NCBI GenBank assembly: GCA_039707655.1 | Contig: CM077672.1 | Coordinates: 354,250,031 to 354,314,030, forward strand | Origin: Elymus sibiricus | Lineage: Eukaryota; Streptophyta; Magnoliopsida; Poales; Poaceae | Direction: 5' to 3' | Length of the DNA: 64,000 bases | Part shown: in pieces, positions 45,229-55,942 of the stretch | Position numbering within the stretch: position 1 is the stretch's first letter | Layout of the letters: every line of letters begins with the position of its first letter | The notes under the pieces: model-generated | Databases searched by the model: none | What the model saw: the letters and a program-made list of their open reading frames with translations, nothing else | What the model was told of the DNA's origin: nothing | Program-made: the position numbers and the translations under genes

Positions 45229-46284
45229 TTACTCAGCTTCTTCAATAGTCCTTTCCCTGAAAACACAACTCGCACAACTATCTAGGTAATCCCTAGAAGC
45301 ATCGATTAGTCCATTATAGAAGATATCAAGTATTTCATTTTTCTTGAGAGGATGATCAGGCAAAGCATTAAGTAATTGGAGAAGCCTTCCCCAAGCTTGT
45401 GGGAGACTCTCTTCTTTAATTTGCACAAAGTTAAATATTTCCTGTAAGGCAGCTTGTTTCTTATGAGCAGGAAAATATTTTTCGGAGAAGTAATAGATCA
45501 TATCCTGGGGACTACGCACACATCCAGGAGCAAGAGTATTATACCAATCTTTAGCATCACCCTTTAGTGAGAAAGGAAACAACTTAAGAATATAGTAGTG
45601 ACGAATTTTTTCCTTATGAGTAAATAGGGTGGCTATATCATTTAATTTGGTGAGATGTGCCACAACAATTTCAGTTTCATATCCATGGAAAGGATCAGAT
45701 TCTACCAACTTAATTAACTCAGGATCAACAGAGAATTCATAATCCTTATCAGTAACAAATATGGGAGAGGTTCCAAACTTAGGATCATATTTCATCTTCT
45801 CCCTCATAGATTTTTCTTTCATATCAGCAACCAGTTTTATAACTTCATTTCTATCTTTGCAAGCAAGAATGGCTCTAGCTGTGTCCCTATCAAAACATTG
45901 TTCATTAGGTGTTTCAACTCTAGTAGGGGAGCTAGGCATAATAGGTGAATCATAATTCTCAGGAGTTTCAGCATTTTCAATTTCTTTAGCTTTAGCAATT
46001 TGTTCAGTAAGAAATTCACCAAGTGGCACAACATTATCAAGCATGGTACTAGCATCATCATGAGTATCATTCAAAGTAGAAGTGGCATCATCAATAACTT
46101 GCGATATATCAGAAGTAATAGCATGTGGTGGTGTTGAAAGTTTACTTAAAACAAATGGTGAATCAAGTGCAGAGCTAGATGGCAGTTCCTTACCTCCCCT
46201 CGTCTTAGAGGGAACGATCTTGGTTCTAGTGTCTTTCAGATTCTTCATAGTGATCAACAGATATAATCCCAAGTGACTCAGCAA
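45229..46284 (-). CDS. A1 unit 3 gag (about 342-351 codons)
   Basis: An open gag frame equivalent to unit 2 gag. A one-base difference near 46264 extends the frame upstream by a few codons, so the Met at about 46254 is the likely start. It retains KDWYNTL in the capsid block and ends at the shared TAA. Confidence 0.85.
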   Translation of the reverse strand: MLSHLGLYLLITMKNLKDTRTKIVPSKTRGGKELPSSSALDSPFVLSKLSTPPHAITSDISQVIDDATSTLNDTHDDASTMLDNVVPLGEFLTEQIAKAKEIENAETPENYDSPIMPSSPTRVETPNEQCFDRDTARAILACKDRNEVIKLVADMKEKSMREKMKYDPKFGTSPIFVTDKDYEFSVDPELIKLVESDPFHGYETEIVVAHLTKLNDIATLFTHKEKIRHYYILKLFPFSLKGDAKDWYNTLAPGCVRSPQDMIYYFSEKYFPAHKKQAALQEIFNFVQIKEESLPQAWGRLLQLLNALPDHPLKKNEILDIFYNGLIDASRDYLDSCASCVFRERTIEEAE

Positions 46285-46325
46285 ATAAAACTATGCTCCC
46301 CGGTAACGGCGCCAGAAAAAGGTCT

Positions 46326-47742
46326 TGATAACCCACAAGTATAGGGGATCGCAACAGCTTTCGAGGGTAGAGTATTCAACCCAAATTTATTGATTCGACA
46401 CAAGGGGAGCCAAAGAATATTTGCAAGTATTAGCAGTTGAGCTGTCAATTCAACCACACCTGGAGACTAAATATCTGCAGCAGAGTGATCAGTAGCACAG
46501 TAATATGATAGTTTGATAGCAGTAGCAATAATAGTAACGGTATCGGTAATGGTAACAGCAGCAGTAGTAGCAATTGTAACAGCAGCAGCAACTGTAGTAA
46601 CTTAGCAAGAATCAATATATGAAAAGCTCGTAGGCATTGGATCGGTGATATTCGTTGGATAACATTCATCATGTAACAGTTATAACCTAGGGCGACACAG
46701 AACTAGCTCCAATTCATCAATGTAATGTAGGCATGTATTCCATATATAGTCATAGGTGCTTGTGATAAGAACTTGCATGACATCTTTTGTCCTACCCTCC
46801 CGTGGCAGCGGCGTCCATAAGGAAACTAAGGGATATTAAGGCCTCCTTTTAATAGAGAACCGGAACAAAGCATTAACACTTAGTGAATACATGAACTCCT
46901 CAAACTACGGCAATCACCGGAAAGAATCCCAATTACTGTCACCTTGGGGTATGCGGATCATAACACATAGCAGGTGCATATAACTTGCAAGATCGGATCA
47001 AGAACACAAATATATTGCTGAAAACATAATGGGTTCAGATCTGGAATCATGGCACTCATGCCCTAGTGACAAGCATTAAGCATAGCAAAGTCATAGCAAC
47101 ATCAATCTCAGAACATAGTGGATACTAGGGATCAAGCCCTAACAAAACTAACTCGAGTACATGGTGAATCTCATCCAACTCATCACCGTCCAGCAAGCCT
47201 ACGAAGGAATTACTCACTCCCGGCGGTGAGCATCATGAAATTGGTGATGAAGGATGGTTGATGATGACGATGCCGGAAGATCCCCCTCTCTGGAGCCCAA
47301 AACAAACTCCAGATCTGGCCTCCCGATGAAGAACAGGAGGTGGCGGCGGCTCCGTATCATGAAACGCAATAAAACTTCCTCTCTTATTTTTTTCTCTGAA
47401 AATAGGAATTTATAGCGTTGGAATTAGGTCAGACGGAGCCACATGGGCCCCACAAGGTACCAGGGCGCGCCTGGGGGGTGTGTGGTGCACCCTGGTGCCT
47501 CGTGGGCACTGGGTGGCCCCCCCTCTGATGATTCTTGCCCCAGTATTTTTTATATACTCTAGAAAAATTCTCCAAAAAGTTTCGTCCAATTCCAAGAACT
47601 TTATTTTCTGCACAAAAACAACACCATGGCAATTCTGCTGAAAACAACGTCAGTCCGGGTTAGTTCCATTCAAATCATGCAAATTACGGGTCAAAACAAG
47701 AGCAAAAGTGTTTGGAAAAGTAGATACGACGGAGACATATCA
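46326..47742 (-). repeat. 5' LTR of A1 (full length, 1,417 bp)
   Basis: The minus strand starts TGATATGTCTCC and ends GGGTTATCA. It holds the GC hairpin (47448-47506) and a TATA box (47407-47414). The tRNA-Asp primer site lies just inside (about 46298-46315). Confidence 0.92.
47448..47506. repeat. GC hairpin module in A1 5' LTR
   Basis: Arms CCCACAAGGTACCAGGGCG and the inverse with a few mismatches. The TATA box starts 34 bp further along the minus strand. Confidence 0.8.
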
Positions 47743-47747
47743 GAGCT

Positions 47748-49092
47748 CGATTGAGACGATGGTGGAGTGGTGTGGTAAGTGAATGGAGCTCGGGGAGCTC
47801 TATTTATAGGCGATCCGAGGATGACCGAGGCGGACTGGATTACGTCGGAGTTAATCCGGCCGGTGAGGTAGCTAGGGGCGGTGGTCAAGGGCGGTGAGGA
47901 GTTTATGAGGATGGTGGAGTTCTCTAGAAGCTCCATCGTGGACGAGCGTGAGCTCTTCGGCCTTATCCACGGTGAGGCCTCCATGCGGGTGTGGCGGCGA
48001 TGACCGACTCTGGCGACTGCCAGGCGGGGCCAGGGCGCTGTGGACAACGTGCGAGGGTGCGGAGGGAGGCGACGCGTGGAGAGAGAGGTAGGTTGGGAGA
48101 GCAGCAGAGAGGAGTGAAGACGGCGGGCGCCGTGCTGATCCGCTCGGCTCGCCACGGCCGAGGACGGTGGCAGGTGCACCGGCCAGCTCCTGTGCTGTCC
48201 GCAGTGGGAGGCTAGCGCAGGGTTCCCAGGCGACCCATTTATGATCAAAGGAGGTGACGCCGTGCGGGAGAGAGGAAGATGAGAAGTGCACGGCATCTAT
48301 CTCCCCCTCTCTCTGAATCTTCTGTCTTTTCTGAATTTTTTGACAGTGAATAGTGTGCATACCACATATATGATGAAAGGCCAGAGGGTTCTAGGGATTT
48401 TAGGAATTTGTGAGGATTTTTGTGGTGAGGTGTTGAAGCATATAAGAGAGTCTGTCAAAGTTTCAGAATTTTTGGAGCTATAAATATTGAGTTTGTATCA
48501 GAGAGATTGTTTCTGGTCCAAATTTGAACTGGATGGAATTTGAAAATTTTGAACTGTGGAACCCAAAGTTTTTGGTGAAATGGGTTGTGGGTACTGCCTA
48601 GTTGTTGGGTTAATTTGTGTGGGTGCAGAAGAATCATAGAAAATATGGTTCCTTTGTAAACCAAAGAAACTAGGATAAACATAAATTCCAACTTTGGAAT
48701 TTATTTAAAATGGGAGAAATTTTTTTGTGGGGTGGGAAAGTATTGGACACTACCCTAGAATGTGAGAATAACTTGAGGGATAATTTATAGGTGACAGAAA
48801 AATTATTGGAAGAATTTAGGAGTGCTAGCAGAGAGTGAAATGGCCATTTCCATGGAATATTTTTAATTACTCAAAACTTTTCTAAAAGAAAAATAATTTT
48901 GATCTTTCAAAAATAATTACCCAATTAATAAACCTTCCAAATCAGAACCATTTAAAAAATTTCAAAACCCAATTAAAAATTAAAAAATGATTTTCAGAAC
49001 AGAAGAAGCAGAAAAAGGCCATAATAATTCAAAGTATTTTCTTTTTAAAGAAAAGAATTGAAAATCCAGAGAAAATATTTTGGGGTGTTACA
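47748..49092 (-). repeat. 5' LTR of D, second part
   Basis: Continues the LTR after the A1 insertion and ends GGGGTGTTACA at 49092. It corresponds to about 16483-17830 of the 3' LTR. Confidence 0.92.
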
Positions 49093-49097
49093 GAACC

Positions 49098-49793
49098 CCT
49101 CCGGAAGATATTCATTTTCCTAAGAACAATTTTCTGAAAATTTTTGGGTCACAAAATGGTATCAATAAAACTTCACAAGATTGATAGCAAGTAATCATAT
49201 GGATGTCTAGAGGCTATATCAAGCATTAAAACTACTTGGAACTCAAAGAATTCAACATGCAAGCTCATTTTTAGTAGCACCAAGAGCAGCTAATTAAGCA
49301 AAATATAATCCACTAGAGCAAAAACTAATTGGAGATCCCAAAATAGTTTCGGAAACGGAGCTCCGAGCAAAGAGACGAAGTGGGCTGAAGGAATAAGTGA
49401 GGGGGTGCCTATGGGGCCCACGAGCCACCTGGGCGCGCCAGGGGGGTGGCGCGCCCTGGTGCCTCATGGGCACCTGGGGCACCCCCTGGTATGTTTCCAG
49501 TGCCAAAAATTCTTAAATATTATATAAAAATTCATATCAAAATTTTATTGCATTCTGAGCACTTTCATTTCTGGACATTTTTTATTGCACGGATAATTCA
49601 GAAAATAGGGTAATCATGGCATTTTATTGCATTTAATTAAAAATAACATAAAACAAAGAGTGGGTATAGAAGGTTGTGCTTACTAAATTCATCGACCACA
49701 TGCCTCTCAAAAGGAATCCATTAATAAGGTTGATCAGGTCTTATTAACAAACCATTTTCGAGTGACATGAAACCGAAGAATTTTCGTATAACA
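49098..49793 (-). other. A' leader of the ORF1-like gene and spacer
   Basis: Contains the start codon region of the A' ORF1-like gene (ATG at 49115-49113), the acceptor-like TTTTCTG/CAG area and the hairpin at 49416-49471. The donor region seen in A1 (36532-36537) is deleted here. Confidence 0.6.
49416..49471. repeat. GC hairpin module inside A'
   Basis: Arms GCCCACGAGCCACCTGGGCG and the inverse. Same location relative to the protease as in the A1 units. Confidence 0.85.
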
Positions 49794-51077
49794 CTAGGTT
49801 ACCTCAATGGGGATATGCATCTCCCCAATAATAAGAGTTTCATATTTCTTTTCAATAGTAGGAAGAGGGAGTTGAAAACTTCCAATAGTAATTGTCGGAG
49901 TCATTCCAATAACACGAATACCATTTACTTGAAATTGTTTCTTCGGAAAGTGCACCGTATGTTCATTACCATTGATATGAAAAGTGACCTTGCTTTTGTT
50001 GCAATCAATAACAGCCCCTGCAGTATTCAAGAAGGGTCTACCAAGGATAATCGACATGTTGTCGTCCTCGGGCATATCAAGTATAACAAAGTCTGTTAGG
50101 ATAGTAACATTTGCAACTACAACGGGCACATCCTCACAAACACCGATAGGTATGGCAGTTGATTTGTCAGCCATTTGCATTGATATTTCTGTGGGAGTGA
50201 GTTTATTCAAATCAAGTCTTTTATATAAAGAGAAAGGCATAACACTAACACCGGCTCCTAAATCACACAAAGCAGTTTTGACATAATTTCTTTTAATGGA
50301 GCATGGTATAGTTGGTGTTCCAGGATCTCCTAGTTTCTTAGGTACTCCATCCTTAAAAGAATAATTTGCAAGCATGGTGGAAATCTCAGCTTCAGGTATC
50401 TTTCTTTTATTTGTGACAATGTCTTTCATATATTTAGCATAAGGGGCCATCTTTAAAATATCAGTCAAACGAGTACGCAAAAAGTCTGGCCTAAGCATTT
50501 TAGCAAAGCGCTCAAATTCTTCCTCATCCTTTTTCTTAGATGGTTTAGGAGGAAAGGGCATGGGTTTTTGAACCCATGGTTCTCTTTCTTTACCATGTTT
50601 TCTAGCAATGAAGTCTCTTTTGTCATAACATTTATTTTTAGTAGGTGGGTTATCGAGATAAACAGCAGGTTCTATTTCAACATCATTATCAGGTTCTTTA
50701 TCATTATCTGGTTGGGTATCCACATGAGCATCATCATTATTATTATCATCAGGTGAATGTTCATTACCAGATTGTGTTTCAGCTTCAGAAATAGAAACAT
50801 CATTACTATCCTCCAAGGGTTTTTCTAGTTCAGGTTCACTTGAAGTATGCAAAGTCCTATCATTTTTCTTTTTCTTTTTCTTTTTCTTTTTAGATGGATT
50901 GGGTGCATCAACATTAATTCTTTGAGAGTCTTGTTCAATTCTTTTAGGGTGACCTTCAGGATAAAGTGGCTCCTGAGTCATTCTACCTCCTCTAGTCATT
51001 ACTCTAACAGCATGATCATTCATATTGTTACTCATTTCATTGAGCAATTCACTTTGAGATTTAGCAACTTGTTCTAA
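49794..51077 (-). pseudogene. A' gag tail and protease (417 codons)
   Basis: An open frame covering the charged gag tail and the protease (CDLGAGVSVMP, ILGRPFLNTAGAV). At its upstream edge a TAA at about 51075-51077 cuts it from the rest of gag (51078-51692). Confidence 0.8.
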
Positions 51078-52440
51078 TTAGGTTTGAACCATAGATGCAG
51101 GTTTACTTACACCTTTAACATCATTGGCAATTTTAAATATCAAGTCACTCAAGCGATCAATCATGTAGGCATTTCGTTTCAATTGTTTCATAACATTGGC
51201 ATTGAAATGATCTTGCTTAATAATATAATTGTCAAATCCATACAAGCATTGAATAGGAGGTTTGTTATAAGGAATATCACTTTCATCAAACTTTATAAGA
51301 GAATTTACCTCTACTACATGTGTCAGCTTGTCAAGACCATGTATCTCTTCAATAGGTGGTAAATTCTTAACATCTTCAGCTTTAATACCTTTTTCCTTCT
51401 GGCATTTCTTTTCTTCTTGCATATCTTCAGGACTGAGATATAAAATACCCCTCTTCTTCGGAGTGGGTTTAGGCGGTGGTTCAGGAAGTGTCGAATCATT
51501 ATCATTCTTCAATATATTATTCAATAATTCCTTAGCTTGTTTAATAGTCCGTTCCCTGAAAACACAACTAGCACAACTATCTTGGTAGTCCCTAGAAGCA
51601 TCAGTTAGTCCATTATAGAAGATATCAAGTATTTCATTTTTCTTGAGAGGATGATCAGGCAAAGCATTAAGTAATTGGAGAACCTCCCCCAAGCTTGAGG
51701 GAGATTCTCTTCTTTAATTTGCATAAAGTTAAATATTTCCTGTAAAGCAGCTTGTTTCTTATGAGCAGGAAAATATTTTTCAAAGAAGTGATAAATCATA
51801 TCCTGGGGACTACGCACACAACCAGGAGCAAGAGTATTATACCATTCCTTTGCATCACCCTTTAATGAGAAAGGAAATAACTTAAGAATATAGTAATAGC
51901 GAATTTTTTCCTCATGAGCAAATAGGGTGGCTATATCATTTACTTTAGTAAGATGTGACACAACAGTTTTAGTTTCATAGCCATGGAAAGGATCAGATTC
52001 AACCAAAGTAATTAGCTCAGGATCGACAGAAAATTCATAATCCTTGTCAGTAACAAATATGGGAGAGGTAGCAAATTTGGGATCATATTTCATTATCTCC
52101 CTCATAGATTTTTCTTTCATTTCAGCAAGCAATTTTATAACTTCATCTCTATCCTTACAAGCAAGAATGGCTCTAGCCGTCTCCCTATCAAAGCAATGTT
52201 CATCAGGTGTTTCAACTCTAGTATCACTCATAGCAGAAGTGGTATCATCAATAACTTGTGACATATCAGAATTAATAGCATGTGGTGGTGTTGCAAGTTT
52301 ACTCAAAACAGAAGGTGAATCAAGTGCAGAGCTAGATGACAGTTCCTTACCTTCCCTCATCTTAGAGGGAACGATCTTGGTCTTAGCGTCTTTCAGATTC
52401 TTCATAGTGATCAACAGATATAAATCCCAAGTGATTCCAC
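51078..52440 (-). pseudogene. A' gag
   Basis: Frames 51605-52513 and 51078-51692 overlap in different registers around 51660-51690, where a small change in the AWGRLL block shifts the frame. The junction equivalent to the A1 gag/gag-tail TAA is open (KQAKELLNN). It is missing a block of the acidic N-terminal extension that A1 has. Confidence 0.8.
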
Positions 52441-52454
52441 AAATATAGCTATGC

Positions 52455-52472
52455 TCCCCTACAACGGCGCCA
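52455..52472 (-). other. Primer-binding site of A' (tRNA-Asp)
   Basis: The minus strand reads TGGCGCCGTTGTAGGGGA, complementary to plant tRNA-Asp with two mismatches. Confidence 0.8.
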
Positions 52473-52484
52473 GAAAAAAGGTCT

Positions 52485-53872
52485 TGATAACCCACAAGTA
52501 TAGGGGATCGCAACAGTTTTCGAGGGTAGAGTATTCAACCCAAATTTATTGATTTGACTGCAAGTATTAGCAGTTGAGTTGTCAATTCAACCACACCTGG
52601 AGACTAAATATCTGCAGCAGAGCGATCAGTATCACAGTAGTATGATAGTTTGATAGCAGTAGCAATAATAGTAACGGTAATAGTAACGGTAGCAGCAATA
52701 ACAGTAGCGATTGTAACAGCAGCAGCAACAGTAGTAACTTAGCAAGAACAATATGTGAAAAACTCGTAGGCATTGGATCGGTGATATTGTTGGATAACAT
52801 TCATCATGTAACAGTAATAACCTAGGGCAACACAGAACTAGCTCCAATTCATCAATGTAATGTAGGCATGTATTCCGTATATAGTCATACGTGCTTGCGA
52901 TAAGAACTTGCATGACATCTTTTATCCTACCCTCCCATGGCAGCGGGATCCATAAGGAAACTAAGGGATATTAAGACCTCCTTTTAATAGAGAACCGGAA
53001 CAAAGCATTAGCACTTAGTGAATACATGAACTCCTCAAACTACGACAATCACCGGAAAGAATCCCAATTATTGTCACCTTGAGGTATGCGGATCATAACA
53101 CGTAGCAGGTGCATATAACTTGCAAGATTGGATCAAGAACACAAATATATTCATGGAAACATAAAGGGTTCAGATCTGAAATCTCGGGCCGTAGTGACAA
53201 GCATTATGCATAGCAAAGTCATAGCAACATCAATCTCAGAACATAGTGGATACTAGGGATCAAGCCCTAACAAAACTAACTCAATTACATGATAAATCTC
53301 ATCCAACTCATCACCGTCCAACAAGCCTACGAAGGAATTACTCACTCCCGGCGGTGAGCATCATGAAATTGGTGATGCAGGATGGTTGATGACGACGATG
53401 CCGAAAGATCCCCCTCTTCGGAGCCCCAAACGGATTCCTGATCTGGCCTCCCGATGAAGAAGATGAGGTGGCGGCGGCTCCGTATCGTGAAACGCAATAA
53501 AACTTCTTCTCTTATTTTTTCTCTGGAATTGTGAATTTATAGCATTGGAATTAGGTCAGACGGAGCCACATGAGCCCCACGAGGTACCAGGGCGCGCCTG
53601 TGGGGGGTGGGTGGCGCGCCCTGGTGCCTCGTGGGCAGCCAGTGGCCCCCCTCCAGTAGGTTTTGGCTCCAGTATTTTTTATATATTCCATAAAAAATCT
53701 CCAAAAAGTTTTATCCAATTCCAAGAACTTTTATTTCTGCACAAAAAACAACACCATGGTAGTTCTGCTGAAAACAGCATCAGTCCGGGTTAGTTTCATT
53801 CAAATCATGCAAATTAGAGGCCAAAACTAGAGCAAAAGTGTGTGGAAAAGTAGATACGATGGAGACGTATCA
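52485..53872 (-). repeat. 5' LTR of A' (1,388 bp)
   Basis: The minus strand starts TGATACGTCTCC and ends GGGTTATCA. It contains the GC hairpin at 53576-53635 and a TATA box at 53534-53541. A short deletion near 52557 distinguishes it from A1 LTRs. Confidence 0.92.
53576..53635. repeat. GC hairpin module in A' 5' LTR
   Basis: The arms pair with one or two mismatches. The TATA box is 35 bp away on the minus strand. Confidence 0.85.
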
Positions 53873-53877
53873 CTCAA
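53873..53877. repeat. Right target-site duplication of A' (CTCAA)
   Basis: Compare CTTAA at 12927-12931. One transition separates the copies. Confidence 0.75.
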
Positions 53878-54250
53878 CTCCAGGGAAGACTACACCTACC
53901 GCAGTCTCTAAACCCTTGCAAGCATCTGTGTGTATAGCCAATCCTGGTGGCTGCCCTATAATGTTGCGTAAATTCTTCAAAAACCACACCCAACTTTCCT
54001 CCGACTCCATCTCCAACACACCATATGCCACTGGAAAAATCTAGTTGTGTGCATCAACTGCACAAACAGCTACTAGTTGTCCCCTAAATCTTCCATTCAA
54101 AGCTGTTGTATCCACAGCCAAATAAGGCCTGCAACCGTCCAAAAACCCCTTCCAGCAAGCCTTGAAACAAACAAAAGCCCTCCTGACACATTCCTTCTCA
54201 AATGTCTACCCCCTAATTTTGTACTGTACAGTATGTTTGTCAAGCTCTAC
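53878..54250 (-). pseudogene. Mutator-like transposase, catalytic-domain part
   Basis: Minus-strand translation shows a MULE transposase core: CFKACWKGFLDGCRPYLAVD with the first catalytic Asp, then FPVAYGVLEMESEESWVWFL and the second Asp region (AIHTDACKGLETAV). An in-frame TAG lies at 54041-54043 and another stop lies just upstream of the ACWKGF block. It continues into 12931 and downward after the nest. The N-terminal part is missing: the sequence breaks off at about 54250 into LTR-like DNA. Confidence 0.88.
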
Positions 54251-54252
54251 AA

Positions 54253-54403
54253 CACTGCCTGGACTTTTGGTTTCGTGGGAAATCAATATCTATGGAGGTC
54301 AAAATACATTACCGATTTAACACGATATTTTGGGCGACAAGAAACACAAGAAGCTTCAGGAGAGATCGAGACGAGCCTCGAGTGGCACGATGCAACTTGT
54401 AGA
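54253..54403 (+). repeat. Fragment of a plus-strand LTR
   Basis: GGAAATCAATATC through AGAAGCTTCAGGAGA is colinear with 63172-63256 of the B-like LTR. It therefore lies in opposite orientation to the neighbouring B LTR and truncates the transposase. Confidence 0.55.
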
Positions 54404-55942
54404 CTGCGTTGGTATTTCCCCAAAGAGGAGAGGATGATGCAGTACAGTAGAGATAAGTATTTCCCTCAGCTAAGAACCAAGGTTATCAATCTAGTAGGAG
54501 AACCAAGCAAAATCCCGTTAAGCGCACCTGCACACACAAAAGCAAAAACTTGCACCCAACGCAAATAAGAGGGTTGTCAATCCTCTTAGTGGTTATTTGC
54601 AAAGATTAATTCTGATAGTGGTAGATAGATAAACTAAAATACTAAATAAAATAAAAGTAAATAAATTGCAGCAAGGTATTTTTGATTTTAATATATGATA
54701 AAATTAGACCTAGGGGCCATAGTTTTCACTAGAGGCTTCTGTCTCGAACACATAGCATACGGTGGGTAAACAAATTACAGTTGGGCAATTGATAGAAAAG
54801 CACATATTTATGGCGGATTCATGGCGATGATCATGTATGTAGGCATCACGTCCGAGACAAGTAGATCGACTCCTGACTGCATCTACTACTATAACTCCAC
54901 CCATCGACAGCTATCCAGCATGCATCTAGGGTATTAAGTATGAAACAGAGTAACGCCTTAAGCAAGATGACATGATGTAGACAAAGTAAACTCAAGCAAT
55001 ATGATTAAATCCCATCTTTTTATCCTTAATGGCAACAATATAAATATGAGTCATGTCCCTTTCTGTCACTGGAATTGAGCACCGCAAGATTGAACCCATC
55101 ACAAAGCACCTCTCCCATTGCAAGATAAACCAATCTAGTTGGCCAAACCAAATCGTTAGATCGAAGAGAAATACAAAGCTATTATAATCATGCATAAAAG
55201 AGTTTAGATAAGACTCAAATATTTCTCATGAATAATCTGATCATAAACTAACAATTCATCGAATCCCAACAAACACACCGCAAAACAAGATTACATCGGA
55301 TAGAACTCCAAGAACATCGATGAGAACATGGTATTGAAGATCAAAGAGAGAGAAGAAGCCATCTAGCTACTTGCTATGGACCCGTAGGTCTGTGGTAAAC
55401 TACTCACCCATCATCGGAAGGGCAGCAAGCTTGATGTAGAAGCCCTCCGTGATCGATTACCCCTTCGGCAGAGTACCGGAAAAGGCCTCCAGATGGGATC
55501 ACAAAAGAACAGAATCTTGCAGCAGCGTAAAAGTTATTCGGGATGGCTCTCTGTTGGTTTCCCAATATTTGAGAATTTATAGAAGTAGAATTAGGTCAAA
55601 CGGAGCCACAAGGGCCCCACAAGGCATCAGGGCACGCGCCCCCTGGGACTGCGCCCTGTTGCCTTGTGGAGGCTTCGTGAACCTTCTGGCCTCCTCTCCA
55701 AGGTCTCTTTTGTCTAGAAAAAATTCTCCAAAAAGTTTCGTGGCATTTGGACTTCGTTTGGTACTGATTTCCTGAAAAACCAAAAACAAGCAGAAAATAG
55801 CAACTAGCACTGGGCACTAGGTTAATAGGTTAGTCCCACAAAATGATATATAATGGCATATAATTGTATATAAAAACATCCAAGATTGGTACTATAATAG
55901 CATGGAACAATCAAAAATTATAGATACGTTGGAGACGTATCA
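54404..55942 (-). repeat. 3' LTR of element B
   Basis: The right edge is exact: the minus strand begins TGATACGTCTCC at 55942. The sequence runs inverse to 63001-64000, which matches down to about 54945. The left edge is not certain. It holds a GC hairpin (55616-55669, partly decayed) and a TATA box (55574-55581). Confidence 0.75.
55616..55669. repeat. GC hairpin module in B 3' LTR (decayed)
   Basis: Arms CCCACAAGGCATCAGGGC and the inverse with several mismatches. The TATA box is 35 bp away. Confidence 0.65.

Larger units (their letters stand above)
25112..47742 (-). mobile_element. A1: tandem trimer of a pol-less Athila-like retroelement
   Basis: One insertion, bounded by a perfect GAGCT duplication, contains full LTRs at both ends (25112-26476 and 46326-47742), three internal regions (26477-33116, 33600-39925, 40409-46325) and two inner LTRs truncated to the same 483 bp. 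Periods are 6,809 bp (33117 to 39926) and 6,400 bp (39926 to 46326). The 409-bp difference is one deletion in the third unit. Each unit has a tRNA-Asp primer site, gag, protease and an ORF1-like gene, but no RT or integrase, so replication would need enzymes from a relative. Confidence 0.93.
13741..49092 (-). mobile_element. Chromodomain Ty3/gypsy retrotransposon D (split by the A1 array)
   Basis: LTRs of about 4.1 kb (13741-17830) and 4.0 kb (22456-25111 plus 47748-49092) begin TGT and end ACA on the plus strand. The 4.6-kb interior (17831-22455) carries a polypurine tract next to the left LTR and an initiator tRNA-Met primer site next to the right LTR, so the element is on the minus strand. 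Gene order gag, protease, RT, RNase H, integrase, chromodomain marks a Ty3/gypsy chromovirus. Long LTRs and the tRNA-Met primer suggest the Tekay/Del clade. Flanking duplications are GAACT (13736-13740) and GAACC (49093-49097). The coding region is dead from many stop codons. Confidence 0.93.
12932..53872 (-). mobile_element. Athila-like pol-less retroelement A' (split by the D/A1 nest)
   Basis: Minus-strand element with its 5' LTR on the right (52485-53872), a tRNA-Asp primer site, gag and protease frames (49794-52440) and an ORF1-like gene that begins at 49115 and continues at 13740 after the D insertion. The left (3') LTR is truncated to about 246 bp and fused to the ORF1-like gene. Its own sequence totals about 5.6 kb; the remaining 35 kb is later insertions. 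No reverse transcriptase or integrase region exists between protease and ORF1-like gene. It belongs to the same family as the A1 units but is visibly more diverged. Confidence 0.85.

Noticed and set aside
25112..47742. Three separate retrotransposon insertions
   Set aside because: Inner LTRs are truncated at the same base and lack target duplications; only the outermost ends have GAGCT, so one rearranged array fits better.
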